In this document: positions 11,601 to 26,134 of the stretch, one piece after another | Numbering within the stretch: position 1 is the first letter of the stretch | How the letters are laid out: each line of letters opens with the position of its first letter | From: Ananas comosus | Taxonomy: Eukaryota; Streptophyta; Magnoliopsida; Poales; Bromeliaceae | DNA: 64,000 nucleotides | NCBI RefSeq assembly: GCF_001540865.1 | Contig: NC_033639.1 | Coordinates: forward strand, 6,573,312-6,637,311 | Reading direction: 5' to 3' | Notes under the pieces: generated by a model | Told to the model about the DNA's origin: nothing | Database searches by the model: none | What the model saw: the letters and a program-made list of their open reading frames with translations, nothing else | Program-made: the position numbers and the translations under genes

Positions 11601-14600
11601 AATACCCGCTTTTTTACTTTTTCTCCCTAATTTTCAGAAACCTATATTTACCCCTCAACATTTCAAATTGTTGCATTTAGCCCCCCTCCGTCAAGGTTTT
11701 ATCACTATTTCATCCATTTCTTATAATTTATATCGAAAACACCCTTCACAATGACAAAAATATATTAAAAAATTATTTTTTTTCTTATAGAAGAAGGGCA
11801 ATTTGGTCATTTTGTCCTCTTCATTAACAACGTACCCCTTTGAAAATATTTTTGAAATTTTAAGGGGGCAAAATGTAGATTTTTGCAAGTCAGCGAGGAA
11901 AAGTGAAAAAATAGGTATTTATAGAGAGGTTTTATGTGATTTAGCCAAAACTTAATTTTAGTGAGTTGGTCAAGCAAAATAGAACAGACATGCAAGTGAA
12001 AATAGCGTGAAAGTAAAAAAGCATAACTTGCCAACTATCGATAGCAACAACTTCTCTATATTGAAACAACTTACTAAACCTAACGACATCTATAAAAACT
12101 GCTACATTAGATAGAGACAAAAGCACAACAGAAAGAATACTGGCGAAGACATCAAAAACCTTGCCAACTATTTAGAAAGTCAATGGTGATCATATACAAT
12201 TACAGTGCACATCCATTTATATAGGGATCAGAGTTGTGAGATTGCTTTAATTATTGAAAACCAGATGTTGAATCTTTTTATTCTTCCCTCCATTTTATCT
12301 CTAATACTGTAAAATAGATAAAAATTCTACAAGACAGTACATTGGAATACATAAACATATAATTTGGGATAAAAAGAAAACGACAACAATGCATATCAAA
12401 CTTCAGGTGACCAACAAGCCAATCTTTCCTCCAGAGAAACAGAAAAAAAAAAAAAAAAAGAAAAACGCGCCATAAAAAGTTATAATTACTGGGTAGAACA
12501 TAAGCCAATAGCTTAAAACCTTAAACTAGAGAGGAAAGAGTGATTAAAGAAAAACACTATAGTTATGAATTCACCTGGGCCAACCATAACAGACGAGTTA
12601 GAGCTTTCAAAGCATCTGAATCCAAAAGAGGCATTCCCTCAACGTCTTTACTCTTAGAACTGTTCACCGTTCCAGAAACTACCCTTCTACCTATTGTTAC
12701 TCCAACTCCTCTATCCATCACAGTCTGCCTGTCGACCGTCAATCTCCTACTACCAAATCTGTGGCTGCCTCCAAAGAGGTTTCCACGAGCATGATAACGG
12801 TTGAATTCTCGGTCCCTTAGCATTTGGGCTTCAGCAATTAAAGCTGAAGGTAATGCCGATAGAACAGCCTCTGATGAAGTCAAAAGCACCTGAAGCAGCA
12901 AATAACAAAAAGAGATCACCAATATGAAATATATAACCATTATCTTAAGTTTGAAATTAACAAGTACTAGGTATCTTTAGCTGGGGACTCAGCATTAAAA
13001 ATAATTATCAAGTACTAGTTTAAATGTTGTGAATATTTCGATTTGCAAGGATATGCATAAATAGATACAATCACGAGTACAGATAAAAATATTTAAAAAT
13101 AAGTAATGAGAAAACAGTAATGGTACCTCTTCGCGCAACTCAGGAGGAAAAGTAGCTATAATTGAAGCATTATCCATATCAACCGGTTGTCCTTCAGCTT
13201 GCTGAGACAACCTTTGCGCCCTCTGTTGGGCCAAAACTTCAGCTTGAATGTCTGGTGGAAGAGCTGCTAAAAACTCAGGATCAATCTCCTCTGCCCTTGG
13301 TGGAGTATATGTTGTAGCTTGAGTGGAGTGGTTTTGCTGTGAAGCTTGCTGTGAAGCCAGCACTTCCGCACGGAGATCCTCTGGAAGTGCTTCCAAGAAA
13401 GTAGGGTCAATTTCATTTGCGCTTGAAGCCCCATTATTGGTATTGGCTTGCTCAATCAGGCTAGCCTCTTGTGGAACTCCTCCATTTCTACCATCTCCAA
13501 TTGAAGCAGGTAGTGCAGAGTCTTCGACCCCAGCAGCATCTACGCCATTCATCTCAACATCAGCACTCGCAGCGGCTGAACCAGCATGGGCATCACTCTG
13601 CTCTGTTACTGTTGCCGAGCCTGAAGAGATGAGGGCAACACAGCTCGAATGGCTCTCTACACCAGATGGCGCATCTCTAGTATCATTTTCCAGTTCATTT
13701 TCTCGGGCTTCAGCAGGTAGATCAGGTCCATCTTGCATGGGATGATCCAATGGTATATTCGTGATCAGGCCCACTTCCTCCCCATGCCTTTCATCACAGT
13801 GCATCATCTCACTACCATCATGCACGATGTTCAAGTCATCAAGTAATTGCTGCCTTGTCTCTGGATTTGTTTGATCCTCTGCTGCAGAAGCAACTGAGTG
13901 CACATCAATCATTCCACTGGCAAAAGCAGCTTGGGATGGAATATCTCCACTTAGTTGAGATGGAATATCGACTGTTGCAGGTACTTGGTTGTCTACATTT
14001 GATGGTGCTGATTGCTGACTATCCTGCTCTCCAGCTTGCTCTGTTTTCTCCCCATGCAAAGGAGCGTCATCAACAGTAGCAGCCACACCACGTAACTGTG
14101 ACACAAACTGATCCTCGATTGCCTGTGCAATAGCAGCAGCATTACTGCTGGCCTGAGGCTGGCCATCATCAGTCCAACGATTATCCCCAGAACCTCTTCT
14201 TCCTGCTATATGCCCCGAGTCCGTACCAAATGCAAAGTTAATGAATGATGATGGAGGTGGTGCTCCAACGAAACGATCACCAAAAGCATCTGATGGAAAT
14301 CCAGCATCTAACATGTAGAAGTGGGCTCCATCTAAATTCCCAAATGACAACGTGTCCATGTTTCTAGAGGTCAGTTGTTCCCCTGATGAAGATGGTCTAA
14401 TGAGTAATGGATGTTGAAAGGCATTTCCATTAAACCGTGATCGCTCAATGAAAGATCTGCTAGCATTCGGACGGCGGCGTTCTATACCAAACGGGTTGTG
14501 CAGATGGTACATGTCATCGGCTTCCACACCCTGAAACGATTCTGCAGCGATATCGATAAAACCACTAGCATTTCCGTGCCCCCTCGAGATTCGCAGCTGA

Positions 14601-17600
14601 TCTAAACCGTTGCCTAAGCCTTCCCTCCACCTCACTTCTATAACACGGTTCTCAGGAAAATCATCATCCTCCTCATCGATCATGTCATCGTTATATTCAT
14701 CAGCCATACCAGCGTCATCATGGTCTTCCACATCAGTATCAGCTAACGACATCAAGCCAGCTCCTTCCTCTGCTATATCCTCATCATCGTCCTCGTCATC
14801 ATCCTCATCATCATCCTCACCATCCTCGCCAACATCCTCATCATCTTCCTCGCCCATGTCATCATCAACTTCGTTTCTATTCTGCATTACATCACCATCG
14901 CCAATTTCCTCCTGCATGAACTCCATAACCCCTTGTTCAACTGGTGGGCCAGCAGCAGTGTTATCCTGCTCTCTGGGCTGATTTTCACTTACAGTTTGTT
15001 CCCTGTCATTCACAGATGGTTCCTGAACCCGCTGTCCTGGCTCTGCTGTTCGGACAGCATCAGCTTCTTGATGTTGAAAACTCACATTCTGGTCGAGGTT
15101 TGCAGCTTCATTTCTGGTTTGAGCCCCAGTTTCGTTACTTTCCTGGGAACCTGTCATAGATTTTCCCTTATGAATGGACCGATCTGACTTAAGCATTTGA
15201 TCACCAGCATTGGCAGCACCGGTCAGAGCCTCTAAAGCTTTGAGTATTAAATTCACAGATTTGGGAGCATTTGGGTGGTGAAAATCGATCACTTGAAGTA
15301 GACGGGAAAGGCATTGCACCATTCCTCCATCCAGCATTGCTTTAGCAATATCCGGTGAGCATCCAAGACCAGGCAAGTCACTAGATGAAGAAGTGTTTCG
15401 CGACAAAATAGAATTCACCAGATCAAGAAAAGCCAAAACCTTTCTTTCAGGTATTAAGCCTTTAGAGGAACTGGATGCTGAGTCTAAAAGGGGAGAAAAT
15501 GCTTTTACAATTTCACCAATAACACGTCTACGCCCTTCCATAGATCTTCCGCATAACACTACCAGGAACCAAGATGCCTTTTCAGATAGCTTCTCCTTCC
15601 ACTCATCTGAGGTTTCAGCTGACTTTTCCATTAACAATGGAAGCAACTGGTGCAGTATATGATGCACTATCCCACTCTGACCACCTAGTTGGCTTACTTC
15701 CATGTCCCGTTTCAGTATTATACCCACAGCATGTGCATACATGAGAAGTATCTCAGTCATCAGCTTGAGGACAAAAGTCACTTTTGCTACCCATGCAGAC
15801 CCCTCTGAGAGAAAACTACTTTCCATGTTCTTTGTCTCGTCATCAACTTTTGACTTACCTTTTTCCTTTGTATTGGGCTCATCAATTTCCATAAATGTAG
15901 CGCTTACACAATTATCATATCGTGAAGTGTAGCTCATAACAATTTCCAGAAGCTGCTCGATCACTTGAGATAGAGTAGCGGGTGGAACCCTTTTATGACC
16001 TCGTAAGCATTTCCCAGGTGTATCATTTGTTCTATTCTCAGGCAAACGAATTGGCTCATTATTGGATGGAACTGCACTTTCAGTGGCAGACACTCTCGCC
16101 TTGTCTTTCTCTTTATCCTTTAACAAGACCACATTTGTCCTTCCCCCTGAAGAATCTATGTGGCAAACTGAAGCAGCCGCTCTCATAAAGATTGCTGGGT
16201 CTCTTGATATCACAGGTGCCATAGAAGTCAAAAACGAGCGGGGAGATAAACGGCCGCCATACCTACTAAGGCTCCCACTTAGGGTTTGCTTTATCTCTAA
16301 TTCCATAGCGGCCTGAAGAGTTTGAGGGTCTTCAATGAGGTGGCGGATAATAGCAGAGGCCAAGCTATCAAAACCAGGAAAAATACAGCTTTTGGGGAGG
16401 CTAAAGAGAGTAGATAATCCTCCACGTTCAAGGAACTTTATAGCTAGAGAGTGTACTTTCGTTAGGCGTGCACATAGCTGTAGAACAGCCTGCATAGCTA
16501 TTGCTGGCACATGCTGCTTTATGAGATGACAAGCAATGGAAAGAGCTCTTTTGCTATCGTCAAGAGTCAGATAGCCAGTAGATTTCCCCAAGATCTTCTC
16601 GAGCTCATCACTGGATTCTTTCTCAACACTCTCCGCTGCAGACTTCTCCTTGGCTGCAGATGAATGACTTGCCAGGTGAGGGGCCGCCGATCTAGATGAG
16701 TCAGATAATGATTTAGAAGACCTGTCAGAGTTCTCCGAAGTGGATTTCATTTGTAACATAGTATCGAGTATTAACAGCAAAGCACTCAAAGCCTTAGTTG
16801 CCGGACTCTCATTGGCTGAAACATTAATATTCCTCACTGTGTAGTTATTCAATATGTCGAGTACAACAGGAACAAGACCATTCTCTGCAACAATTTCACG
16901 TACACTGCTATCTTCGTTTAGAAGCAAAGCCAATATGTGTGAGATGGGATATAAAGAACCTGTATCTCTGGAGAAATCAGATGGACATAGCTTCAGCTGC
17001 TGAACAAGATAAACAACCACCTTTGCACGGTCCTCCCCTTTGTTACGGTTGCAAAGCGTCACTAGCAAATCTGTCAATGAAAAAGCAACCAAATCGCTAC
17101 AACTGAAGAGCTTCATCGATGAAGCAAGCATATCATCCAAAGCGGGCGCCTCTACCTTTCTTTCTTCAGTAAATGCATTCATATTCTTATCACCAGCATC
17201 CTCCTTGGATGTTTCTGTGGAATTTCCAAGTGATAAAGCAAGCGCCTGAGCAAGCTGTACATCCTCCTGAATAGACTCCTCAGGATGGCTAAACAACCAA
17301 TCTGTCGCCATCTCAACACTATTTGTCCCCACGCTCCTCAAAGCTTCCTCAGCCTGAGCTCTACTAAAGCCCATCTCAACTATGGTAGCAACAACTGATT
17401 CATCAAGAGGGGGGCTAGTGAGTCTCTGAATGTTACTTCCAAACCCACTACGATTATTATTCAAATCCCCAACACCCGAGTATATGTGATTAAGTATAGA
17501 GACCAAGGAAGTAATTAGAGCAGGATCACAATTAGGAAACATGGGATGATTCCACACGGGAAGTACTATTTCAAGAACTTGGGAGTGCAGCATACGAATA

Positions 17601-20600
17601 AATCCTTCCGGGTCCCTCGGTATAGGAAAAAGATTAATTGTTAATTCAGTTGCAACAGGTTGAACCAGCAGCTGACCCTGAGATGGTGATGGGGATAATA
17701 GCAATGATGAATTCACATGATACTCCAATAGCCTGCAATAGCTTTGCAGTGTATCCAAAAGCCATGAACTGTTGCAAACTTTCTTCTCATCTACACAAGT
17801 CTCTACTTGATCAGGCACAGAAGGTGGCATAGAGAAAGGCAGAGTCCACAATAAATGACTGGTGGCCTCAAATGTAGTAAGAAGCTCCTTAAATGTTCCC
17901 TTGACGTAGAAACAATTGACCAGTGTCGCATTGCATGAACGGCGTCTGCTGTCGAAGATAAGTGACGCCATGTCTTCTACTACTTTTCCAAGATAGCGGC
18001 ATTTCACAGATAAAGACATTTCAAAGCCAGTGGTAGAATATCCAGAGAAGCTTAGAGCTGAATGAAAGAGCTGTGCAAGAGCAGTAACAAGGCTCTTAGC
18101 AGCAGGACTGAGGTTGGAATCAGTCCTTCGACGAGCTGGTAATCCTTTGATGAGAGAAGAGAGGAAGCTACGGATAGTGAAACCAAGTTTCGCAAGAACT
18201 TCTGCAACCAAAACATCCGGGCTCCTCTTTCTAGTTGAATCTTGAACCAAAGACTCCTCCAGTGTGGAGAGGGAGCCCTCTGTATCGGCATGTGATGCAT
18301 CAAGATGCCGACTAAATCTTCCACCACGAATCCGCGACAAAGCATGTCTCCCATGGCGATGAATACTTCCACCAGAACGTACCACAGAGACAAAATCCTG
18401 GTCAAAACTCCAATTAGAAGCATTACCATTTCTTGTAGCACTTGAGTACCTCAAAACTGGAACAATTCTTCCATCGTCGTCACTTTCCCTTGCGATAGTA
18501 CTGGACAACGAAGAAGAAGAAACTTCTCCACCTGTCCCAGCATCACGATCAGTATTATCTTGCTTCTCCTCTGCTGGAGAATCCCGAGATAAAAAGATTT
18601 GCCACGTTATTTCCTTGTAAACATTCCCCAAGTCAGTCAAGATATCAACCTCTCCAGCTGCCAACTCAGTGATCATAGAAGTCGATCCTTTCAACAGAAC
18701 ATTGGCAAGTGAGAGCAGCCCTTCTAGACTAGAAAGGCACCTCAAGATCTCTTGCTGTTTAGCCAATTCAATATCAGCAAGCATGGTTCCCGAAACCACA
18801 CCCAACAATTCATTTGTCAATTTAAGATGTTCTCTAAAACAGGTGCACATGACCCTTGCCAAAGAAATTGAATGCTGAGGTGAGAAGTTTTTAAATGCAA
18901 CAGATAAGCTCTGACCAATAGACGCAGAGGTAGGAAGTAAAGGCAATGTGAATAACTTGAGGACAGATTCTATTCCCTTTTTCTCAATAAAGACACGGCA
19001 CGTATCAGCATTTTGAAGAACCGATTCAAGAAGGCGAGCAACATTGGAGATACACTCGGGAAGAAAAGTCTCGATTGTCACAGATGATCCATCTGAAGAC
19101 GGCTCAATAATCTGCTCTGAACTGCCAATTTTTGATACTTCTCCCTCATCAGTCTCCATGGGAACTGAAACAGAGTCAGATCCCGACCCAATTCTCGAAA
19201 TAGCAGTCAAAATCTCAACAAGCATATCAACACCTGAGGTGCGGAGAGAAGAAGCATGGCGAACTAGCTCATCCAATCCATTAGACAATGCCCCAGTTGT
19301 ATCTACACTAAGAGCTCTCAAATATGATCTCGAAGTGAAAACTTTCACAAAACACCTAAGAGCATTATGATCCCTCACCAGTTGAAGGCCATTGGTGTTC
19401 ACACACAATGCATCCAAGCACTGAGGTATGCATGCGATGGCATCAGAATTACAGAGAACACCACTCATTATAGCATCAATAAAAGCCCGAGGCAAATCAG
19501 CTGCTTCAAGAATGGGGAAACATGTAGGATCTTTGTGTATAAGATCACTCATTACATTAGCAGCTAGTGAAAATACTCCACCACCAAAGTCTTTTGCCCT
19601 CCTAAAAATGGTACACAAACATGGTGGCAATATACTTTCTTCTGAGCCTTCAACTCGTGCAGAGCTTCCAGGAACATAAGTAGCGAGAGATATAGTGCGG
19701 AGCAAAGCTTTCATTAACAATCTCCGATGGTATGAAATCAAGGAATCTGAATAAAGAGATTGTTGCACACAAATTTGTTTTCCTTTCCTATCATATTCAG
19801 ATTGATCCTCGGATTTCAAAGAAACATTCTCAACTTCGATCTTCAGGCGTGCGATAGTCTCATCAAGGCCGCCCAGATCTTTAAATAAGGCTGAAGAAGG
19901 GTTGTGATAATCCAAGAAACCCTCAATGACATGCACTGCAGTACTAACAAGGTGTAGGTGCTGTGGGTTAGTATCTTTAAGCAGAGGTAAGATAGTAGGT
20001 ATGAATCCTGCTTCTTGAAGAGCTAAAGAACCAGAGGTAGACGAAACCAATATGGAAACAAGAGATAAAAGTGCTTCTGCAAAAACAATCGACCACTTTG
20101 TGGAACCGCTGGTGATAGAATCCACGGCCTTCTGCATAAGACTCGGAAGGATTCCACGATGGCCCCCAGTAGTTACAGAGGCCAAAACTGTAGACTGGTG
20201 GGACCTATCTTGGCATAGTGCAACCAACGCTAGGATACCCAAAATCCTAATCCTTTCAGGAATCTCATCATCATAGCTCAGTAATGATAAGAGCTCATTG
20301 CTGAATTCAGGTTCATTGTTGAAAAATGTTGCCACGTCTTCAGCATCATGGCTTGCCTGAACAAGAACTATGAAGGCATATAACTGGATGCATATATATT
20401 GGAGCCGATTTGTTAATGACCCAAAAGCCCTCACAAATCTCAATCTTGTTAGTAGCGCAAACCGCATATTCAGAGGTACATTGTGTTTATTCACCAACTT
20501 ATCGAGAATTTCAAGATCATTCTCATTATAAGAGCTAATGTTTGGTATATGAATAACTTGAAGGCCATGATTTGAGCATTCTGCATCGTTAGACTCACTT

Positions 20601-23600
20601 GATTGGTCGACAGTTGCATAGAACTCAAAATGGAGCGTGGAACCAACTTCAACAGCACTTGGATCACACCCACTAGGTAAGCAGCATGAGATTAATCCAA
20701 GGCCTTCTTCCTTGCAACCCCAACCTTGAGCAAATGCAAATAATTTAGAAGTCAGGGATGCATCACGTATAGAACATTTTCCAACTGATCTCTTCACAAA
20801 TGCCGTCAGTGTCTGAAGGCTTGCCTCGACAATGTCTGCATCAGTTGAAGCAAGAAGACATGACAGATGCTGCTGCATTCATAAAAGACACTCACGTTTA
20901 TGCCAATGTACATTAGAAACATCAGGAACAAAACCAAGAAAATAATAGAATAAAACCAAATAGAAATTCATTTACAAAGTGCTTACTTCGAAGGAGCTGT
21001 AGAAGTGCTTGTTAGTACAGTTCTCCAATATTATTCTTGTAACTCGCAGAATTTGCAGAACTGCATCCCGAGGAAAGGGAGGATCAGCATCAACGAAATT
21101 GTCATCGATTAATAAATCTTTCCTTGGTTTAATATACTTCTCAAGAAATAAGTCGAAATGGTTGAAAAGATCGATCCAGTGATGAAAATCCCCCTGCATG
21201 AAGTTTCTGACAGTTTGCTTAGAAAATTTTGCATGCTTTAAGGATGATATTGCAGGATAAAAAGCAAGAAGAGCAAACCTTATCAAATTCCCAGACGAAA
21301 CTCTTTAATGGTTCTTCGATGCTCTCAAGAGGAGCAGAAGTGACGACATTGATGAAAGAAGTTATATTTGGAGGCTGCAAATAAAGTTTTGTAAATAGTT
21401 GTGTTCAAACTATAGCATAAAGAGGAGAGGATGAATTTTATAACAGTGACTAAACAAAGCATAAACGAGCAAAAAACAGAAGCTTCAAAATCATGGAAGG
21501 GACCCACTAAAGTTCATAAAGACACAGCAATGTTTAAAGAATTATGTCTGCTCATATAAAACTATGTCTTCATTTTAGGGGCACCAGTAAGCAAGAGAGT
21601 CAAAGTAAGTAAATAAATAACAGGATATAGCATTTTAAATTGTTGGATCATGTTGATATCTTTTCCATAGCAGTTTATAGTGCAACTTATCAAAGGCAAA
21701 ACTTGTACACAATACTGTACCACAAGCATTTTTCAGTCCCGAGCAAAATGTTATCTAAGATAAACTCATGCTGTTCATATCTACAGTCTAGATAAATCTC
21801 AAAATCCTTTCACTATTAATCAAAAGATATAGTTCACTCACTTTGAAAACAGTAACATAGAAGATGTATGACTCACAACCACAGTTCAAATGAATGCCAC
21901 TACAACATTTATGAGCATTTGCAAAATTGCCATATATGATTTTATCAAGAATTCCACAAGCAACACAGTTGGGATCTGCAAATTTGAATTTTAATTGCCT
22001 TGAAAAAAGGATACCGTAAAGAAAACAACAAAGAGGGGCTTGGGGTAGCAGCCTACCGGCAAGCTAAAAAACTATAAACATAAATAAATAAAAACTAAAA
22101 AAGGAACAACAACAACAACAACAACATTGTCTTCTAGATTTTTTTTGCCTTAGATACTCTAGCTTGTTGAGAATATCAAACAATTTCATTACTCAAGCCA
22201 TCCAACATTTTGGAAAATGAATGACCCTACAGACCAATACTAATACTAATTTTACTACGAATGTAGTAAATTCTTAATAAACATACCGGAACATTTATGC
22301 AGCCTTGAAAGACAAATACATCCAATGTAACATTTATCAGCCAACTATGCCTTTTAAAGTATTATAACATCTCTCCAAGACTTGCAGAGGATAAATGATG
22401 TAATACCGAGAGTTCAATTATAAGGATTCTCAGATTAAAAAATAAGGGTAGTTTCACATTTGCTTTGAGTACATGTTGTCAGCTATCTCTTGTAATAACT
22501 ATCTATTAACAAAAAATATTTTTCATATCCTTCGTTGCACATGTACGTATACGAAGATATAGATACAATACAACATGGATATGGGGACACGGCCATCCCT
22601 AAAAACTCTATAATACAATACGCAGGGGATACTTGAATAAAATATTATTTAAAATATATTTCAAATATACTTGAATAAAATATAATTTTAAATGTATGTT
22701 TACTACATGTACTGATATATTGAGGACGATTAGGATGCCTAGATTATATTAGGATGCATAGACTTTAGCTCATACAATTGTTCTAGGTTTGTTCGTCAAA
22801 AAAGATAATCAATCGTATAAAATAATAATTCAAAGACTATCAACCAACTATCATCCATCTTGACCAAATGATAAGCATAGATATTTAGTTGCTCAAACTC
22901 GATAATTAGTCATTACTCATCATATATGTCTGTTTTCCAAATAGCATTAGGTTCTATATATAAAACATTAACAAAAGAAACTATGTTAACAATTAAATAA
23001 AAGCAAGAAAGGACCATTCTCTGCAGCCTCTGTTGATTACTACTAAGTTGGCCAATTAGATTTTTTTTTTTTTTTTAAAAAGCATAAGATAAACCCTAAA
23101 GGCCTGATCAATAGCTTAATATTATGTGGAGATAGAGTGAGAGAGAGCCTTCCACCATCCATGGAAAAAAAAAAACATAGGGAAATAATAGAGATTGGCA
23201 TTTCCCCCACCTCTTTCCTTACTACCAGTGGGTTAGTTATGGGTTTTTCGAAAAAAAAATTGAGTTCCGATCCTTTAAGACCAAAAAAGAACTCGGCCAT
23301 ATCCCCCCTCCCCTGCTATCCCGAGTTGTGTCCTCCTATATCCTCTAGTATCTCAATCGTATCCTGTAATTTTTTAATTATTTCTAAAAATTCCGAATAC
23401 TCCAATCCCGCATCAGCCACGTATTGGGCATGTACCGGGCACGCATCTATATCTAATATGTGAATGGCATGTAAATTGAAGTATTATGCTTTGCAGTTCG
23501 TATCATCGGCAATACTCAATTACTACATACAATTCTTGTTCTTTTTCTCTTTTTTTTTGTGGGAGATGCACTAATATCATAGGAATCTTTATATCTCTTC

Positions 23601-26134
23601 TTCTTTCCCTACTTTTTCTTATTGCATTTTGTCCCATCCTTCTTGTTAAAAACGAAGCCCATTTTCAAGAAACTATAAGTAACCAACACCAAAGTTTTAA
23701 AGTGTTGACCAAAACCGTTTGATTTTGGCCAAAACTGATCAATTTCGACCGAACTCAGTCCAATGTTATTGTTACATCCAAAACTATCTATTTTCAGCCA
23801 AAACCAATTATCTTCCACTGAAGCCCTCCATAGGAATTCCCGTTTATAGACATTCATTCCCATAAACATTCTAATGTTCTCTCTATGCCCATGCTTACTT
23901 TAATATAATTTTAAGTAAATGCTGCCAACTTCACTTTGTTCACTCCCATATATGCTCAATGCACTCAAGTAATAAAATAAATTTAAGTAAAAGTTGCCAA
24001 CCAACTTCACTTTGTTCACTTCCTTATATGTTTAAAACACACAAGCAAATAGAGAACTGCTTATTCAAAATAAATAACAAAACAGTCCAGAATTTAAATG
24101 TAAAATATCAAAAGATAAAATCTTGAAAAGCAAGTTCCTAAATTAAAATCCGCATGCTCATTTCAGCTCAAAAATAGCTAGGAAGTTGAATTTAGGTTAT
24201 TTAAAGAATCACCTCCCATATAGATAATAACATTAAAGGCCCCTTTAGACTTTGCCAGATTTATGCAGGACCTACGCAATCTTGAGTAAAATTCTCTCTC
24301 CCAAACCAATTTTCTCAAAAAATAACTGCAGTTTGCCGGTGCATATGAGGTTGCATATGCAGTTTACCAAATAATAACAAAGTTAAATAACATTATAAAA
24401 TATCGAATATAAACATAAATTCAGTTTACTACTCTAAATTATTAAAAAGAAAATATAAAAGAAAAGACCATAAAGAACAACTTTTCAATCTACATAGAAT
24501 GTTAACCCACTTAAAACTAAATATTGAATTAAATATAGAATTAGGTATCTAAGTAAAAGGAACCAAAAAAACTAAATATAGAATTTGATATCCAACTTTT
24601 TAATCTACATAAATGTTAACCCAGTTAAATCTATCTAATCTAAGCAGCACATTCATGTACTCACTGTGTGGAGCAAAGGCCCTTGGCAGTGCCCTTTAGC
24701 GAAATTATGATATGAAATTGGGTAAAACAATATATCCATGTCTGTAAATGTATCTAAATTTGTTTCTTTAATTTGTTGTTTAAGTTTTATTTTTTATTCT
24801 ATTTATTATTGAAAATTTTCACACATCGGTAAATATTTTGGGACTGAACTACTGAAACAACTGCAACCACTCTTTGTAGGCCCTGGCCAAAACTGAAACA
24901 AAAAGTTGAAAGCTTGCCTTGCACCTTCTAATGTATATAACTATGTACGAAACCTAATCTAAATCTCAACAGAAGACTAAGAAAATTTCCTTCACAAAGA
25001 TGCATCAATAGATAAGAATTACAAACCAGTAACTCCCACTTATTCCAATATCAATTCTGTATTTAGATCATAATGATATTCTGCTATAGAACTTCATTTT
25101 CCTATCAAATGTATTTCATTTTTCGTAGCCCAGAATTCTTCATGTAACTGTTATATCTTCTGCCTATAAAGCGGTTTCTGTTCGGCATGCATTATAACAG
25201 AACAGTGTCGTTTCAGTTCTGTTTGCCAGTTTAGACTAAAACTTATCTAGCTACTCCTTTTTATGCTAATTCTGTTTATAAACTGGTGAATTACTGATGA
25301 AATATTTATAATGGTGACTACAAAACCTCTTACATTAATTTAAGAGCAAGTAAAAGCACAAAAAACAAATAATGAGTGCATAATAGAGGAGCGAAGGGTA
25401 GTATTTAAAAAGACCGGTAACCTATGGAGGTTTCTTTTTAATAGAACAGAACGAGCAAACAGATGGATTAAATGGGAAAGGAAATGAAAATGAAGAGCAC
25501 ACAAAACTTCAAGTGGTTGTCCATATTGGTGGTATTTTACATAGCATTTCAGTACAATCAAAAACATCTAGTTCCATACTTCTTGGACTTTATATCTAAT
25601 ACCACCATCTATGTTTCAATTGTAGTATGTGAAACAATTTATCAATCACAATATCTCCGGCACATCTATTCTCTCTGATATCGACTTCAACCATAATATT
25701 ATATTATCCCACACAAACACTCTCCCTCTCCCTTTTAATCTAGCTTATAAAGTTTTACTAATTGATATTAATATTTGATACATGCAAATATTTGATGCAT
25801 GCAAAGAAATAATTAAAGAAATTAGGCACATCAGTAACAATCTCCACTCAAGCGAACACAAAATCACCTAACGAAATATATATTTATATATATAAATTGA
25901 TTTGCAAACACGCACTAAATTTCCTTTTGCCCAAAACACCAGGGCAACAGCAAGTCGGATCATCCCACAAGCGAAACAATACCAAGCAACAACACGCAAA
26001 ATTGAATCTTTTTGCGCGAAAAGAAGAATAAACCAAGCAAGATAGCATGAACAAAGCAAGAACACACGAATCGCCGCATCCAAGGGCTCACGGAGACGTA
26101 CCACTTCCACAGATCGCTTCCTCTTGAGCTTCAT
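6420..26134 (-). CDS. UPL1: HECT-type E3 ubiquitin-protein ligase UPL1/UPL2
   Basis: This very large E3 takes ubiquitin from an E2 onto a catalytic cysteine and passes it to substrates. Fifteen exons (minus strand): 26134-26102, 21374-21279, 21193-20987, 20872-13127, 12889-12575, 11234-11036, 10949-10672, 10008-9713, 9400-8305, 8201-8055, 7946-7866, 7771-7546, 7459-7320, 6917-6811, 6522-6420. All have GT/AG borders, the phases join, and the total is 11,070 nt, giving 3,689 residues; Arabidopsis UPL1 is about 3,680. Translation starts at the ATG of [11 protein letters not shown]; the codon opening the longer upstream reading is TTG. Domain order: armadillo-like DUF908/DUF913 region, UBA near 1265-1310, UIM near 1320, acidic run near 2117-2150, UBM-like DUF4414 motifs near 2590-2695, HECT from about 3310. 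Catalytic Cys is 3656 in SAHTCFNQ. UPL1 and UPL2 are close paralogues, so the symbol could be either. Confidence 0.96.
10266..10628. mobile_element. MITE with GGGGCCGTTTGGTTCA ends, in UPL intron 7
   Basis: This 363-bp element has perfect 16-bp inverted ends, GGGGCCGTTTGGTTCA and TGAACCAAACGGCCCC. The ends resemble PIF/Harbinger (Tourist) MITEs. The right end is followed by TTA but the left flank is TAT, so the 3-bp target duplication is not clean. It lies in the intron between UPL exons 7 and 8 in a noncoding position. Confidence 0.82.
11574..11946. mobile_element. Mutator-type MITE, copy 1, in UPL intron 5
   Basis: This 373-bp element has inverted ends beginning GGCTAAATTACA and ending GTGATTTAGCC. 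A perfect 9-bp target duplication AAAACTTAA lies at 11565-11573 and 11947-11955. A 9-bp duplication is the hallmark of Mutator-like elements. It has no ORF. The same family recurs in inverse orientation at 41220-41584; shared inner words include GACGGAGGGGGGCTAAATGC read on opposite strands. Confidence 0.88.
13127..20872 (-). other. UPL exon 4: 7.7-kb exon with the regulatory domains
   Basis: A single uninterrupted exon encodes residues 113-2694. In order it carries the armadillo-like DUF908/DUF913 region, then a UBA domain ([20 protein letters not shown]), then a UIM-like helix ([15 protein letters not shown]). After these come serine-rich linkers and an almost pure Asp/Glu stretch encoded at about 14770-14860. 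Two ubiquitin-binding UBM-like motifs, [10 protein letters not shown] and [10 protein letters not shown], follow, and a third, FPPELREEV, is interrupted by the next intron. The exon starts after CAG and ends at GAG|GTACC. Several long ORFs on the opposite strand, such as a poly-Ser frame near 14.6-15.0 kb, are only antisense shadows. Confidence 0.93.
21375..26101 (-). other. UPL intron 1, 4.7 kb
   Basis: This is the longest intron of the gene, between the 11-codon first exon and exon 2 (donor GTACGT, acceptor TTTGCAG). It is AT-rich with ACA and poly-A/T runs near 22.1 and 23.1 kb. I see no conserved coding block and no clear TIR pair. Long first introns in plant genes often carry expression-enhancing signals, but none can be shown here. 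Confidence 0.7.

Noticed and set aside
14610..14981. Poly-serine protein on the plus strand
   Set aside because: It is the complement of the Asp/Glu-rich run in the UPL exon on the minus strand.
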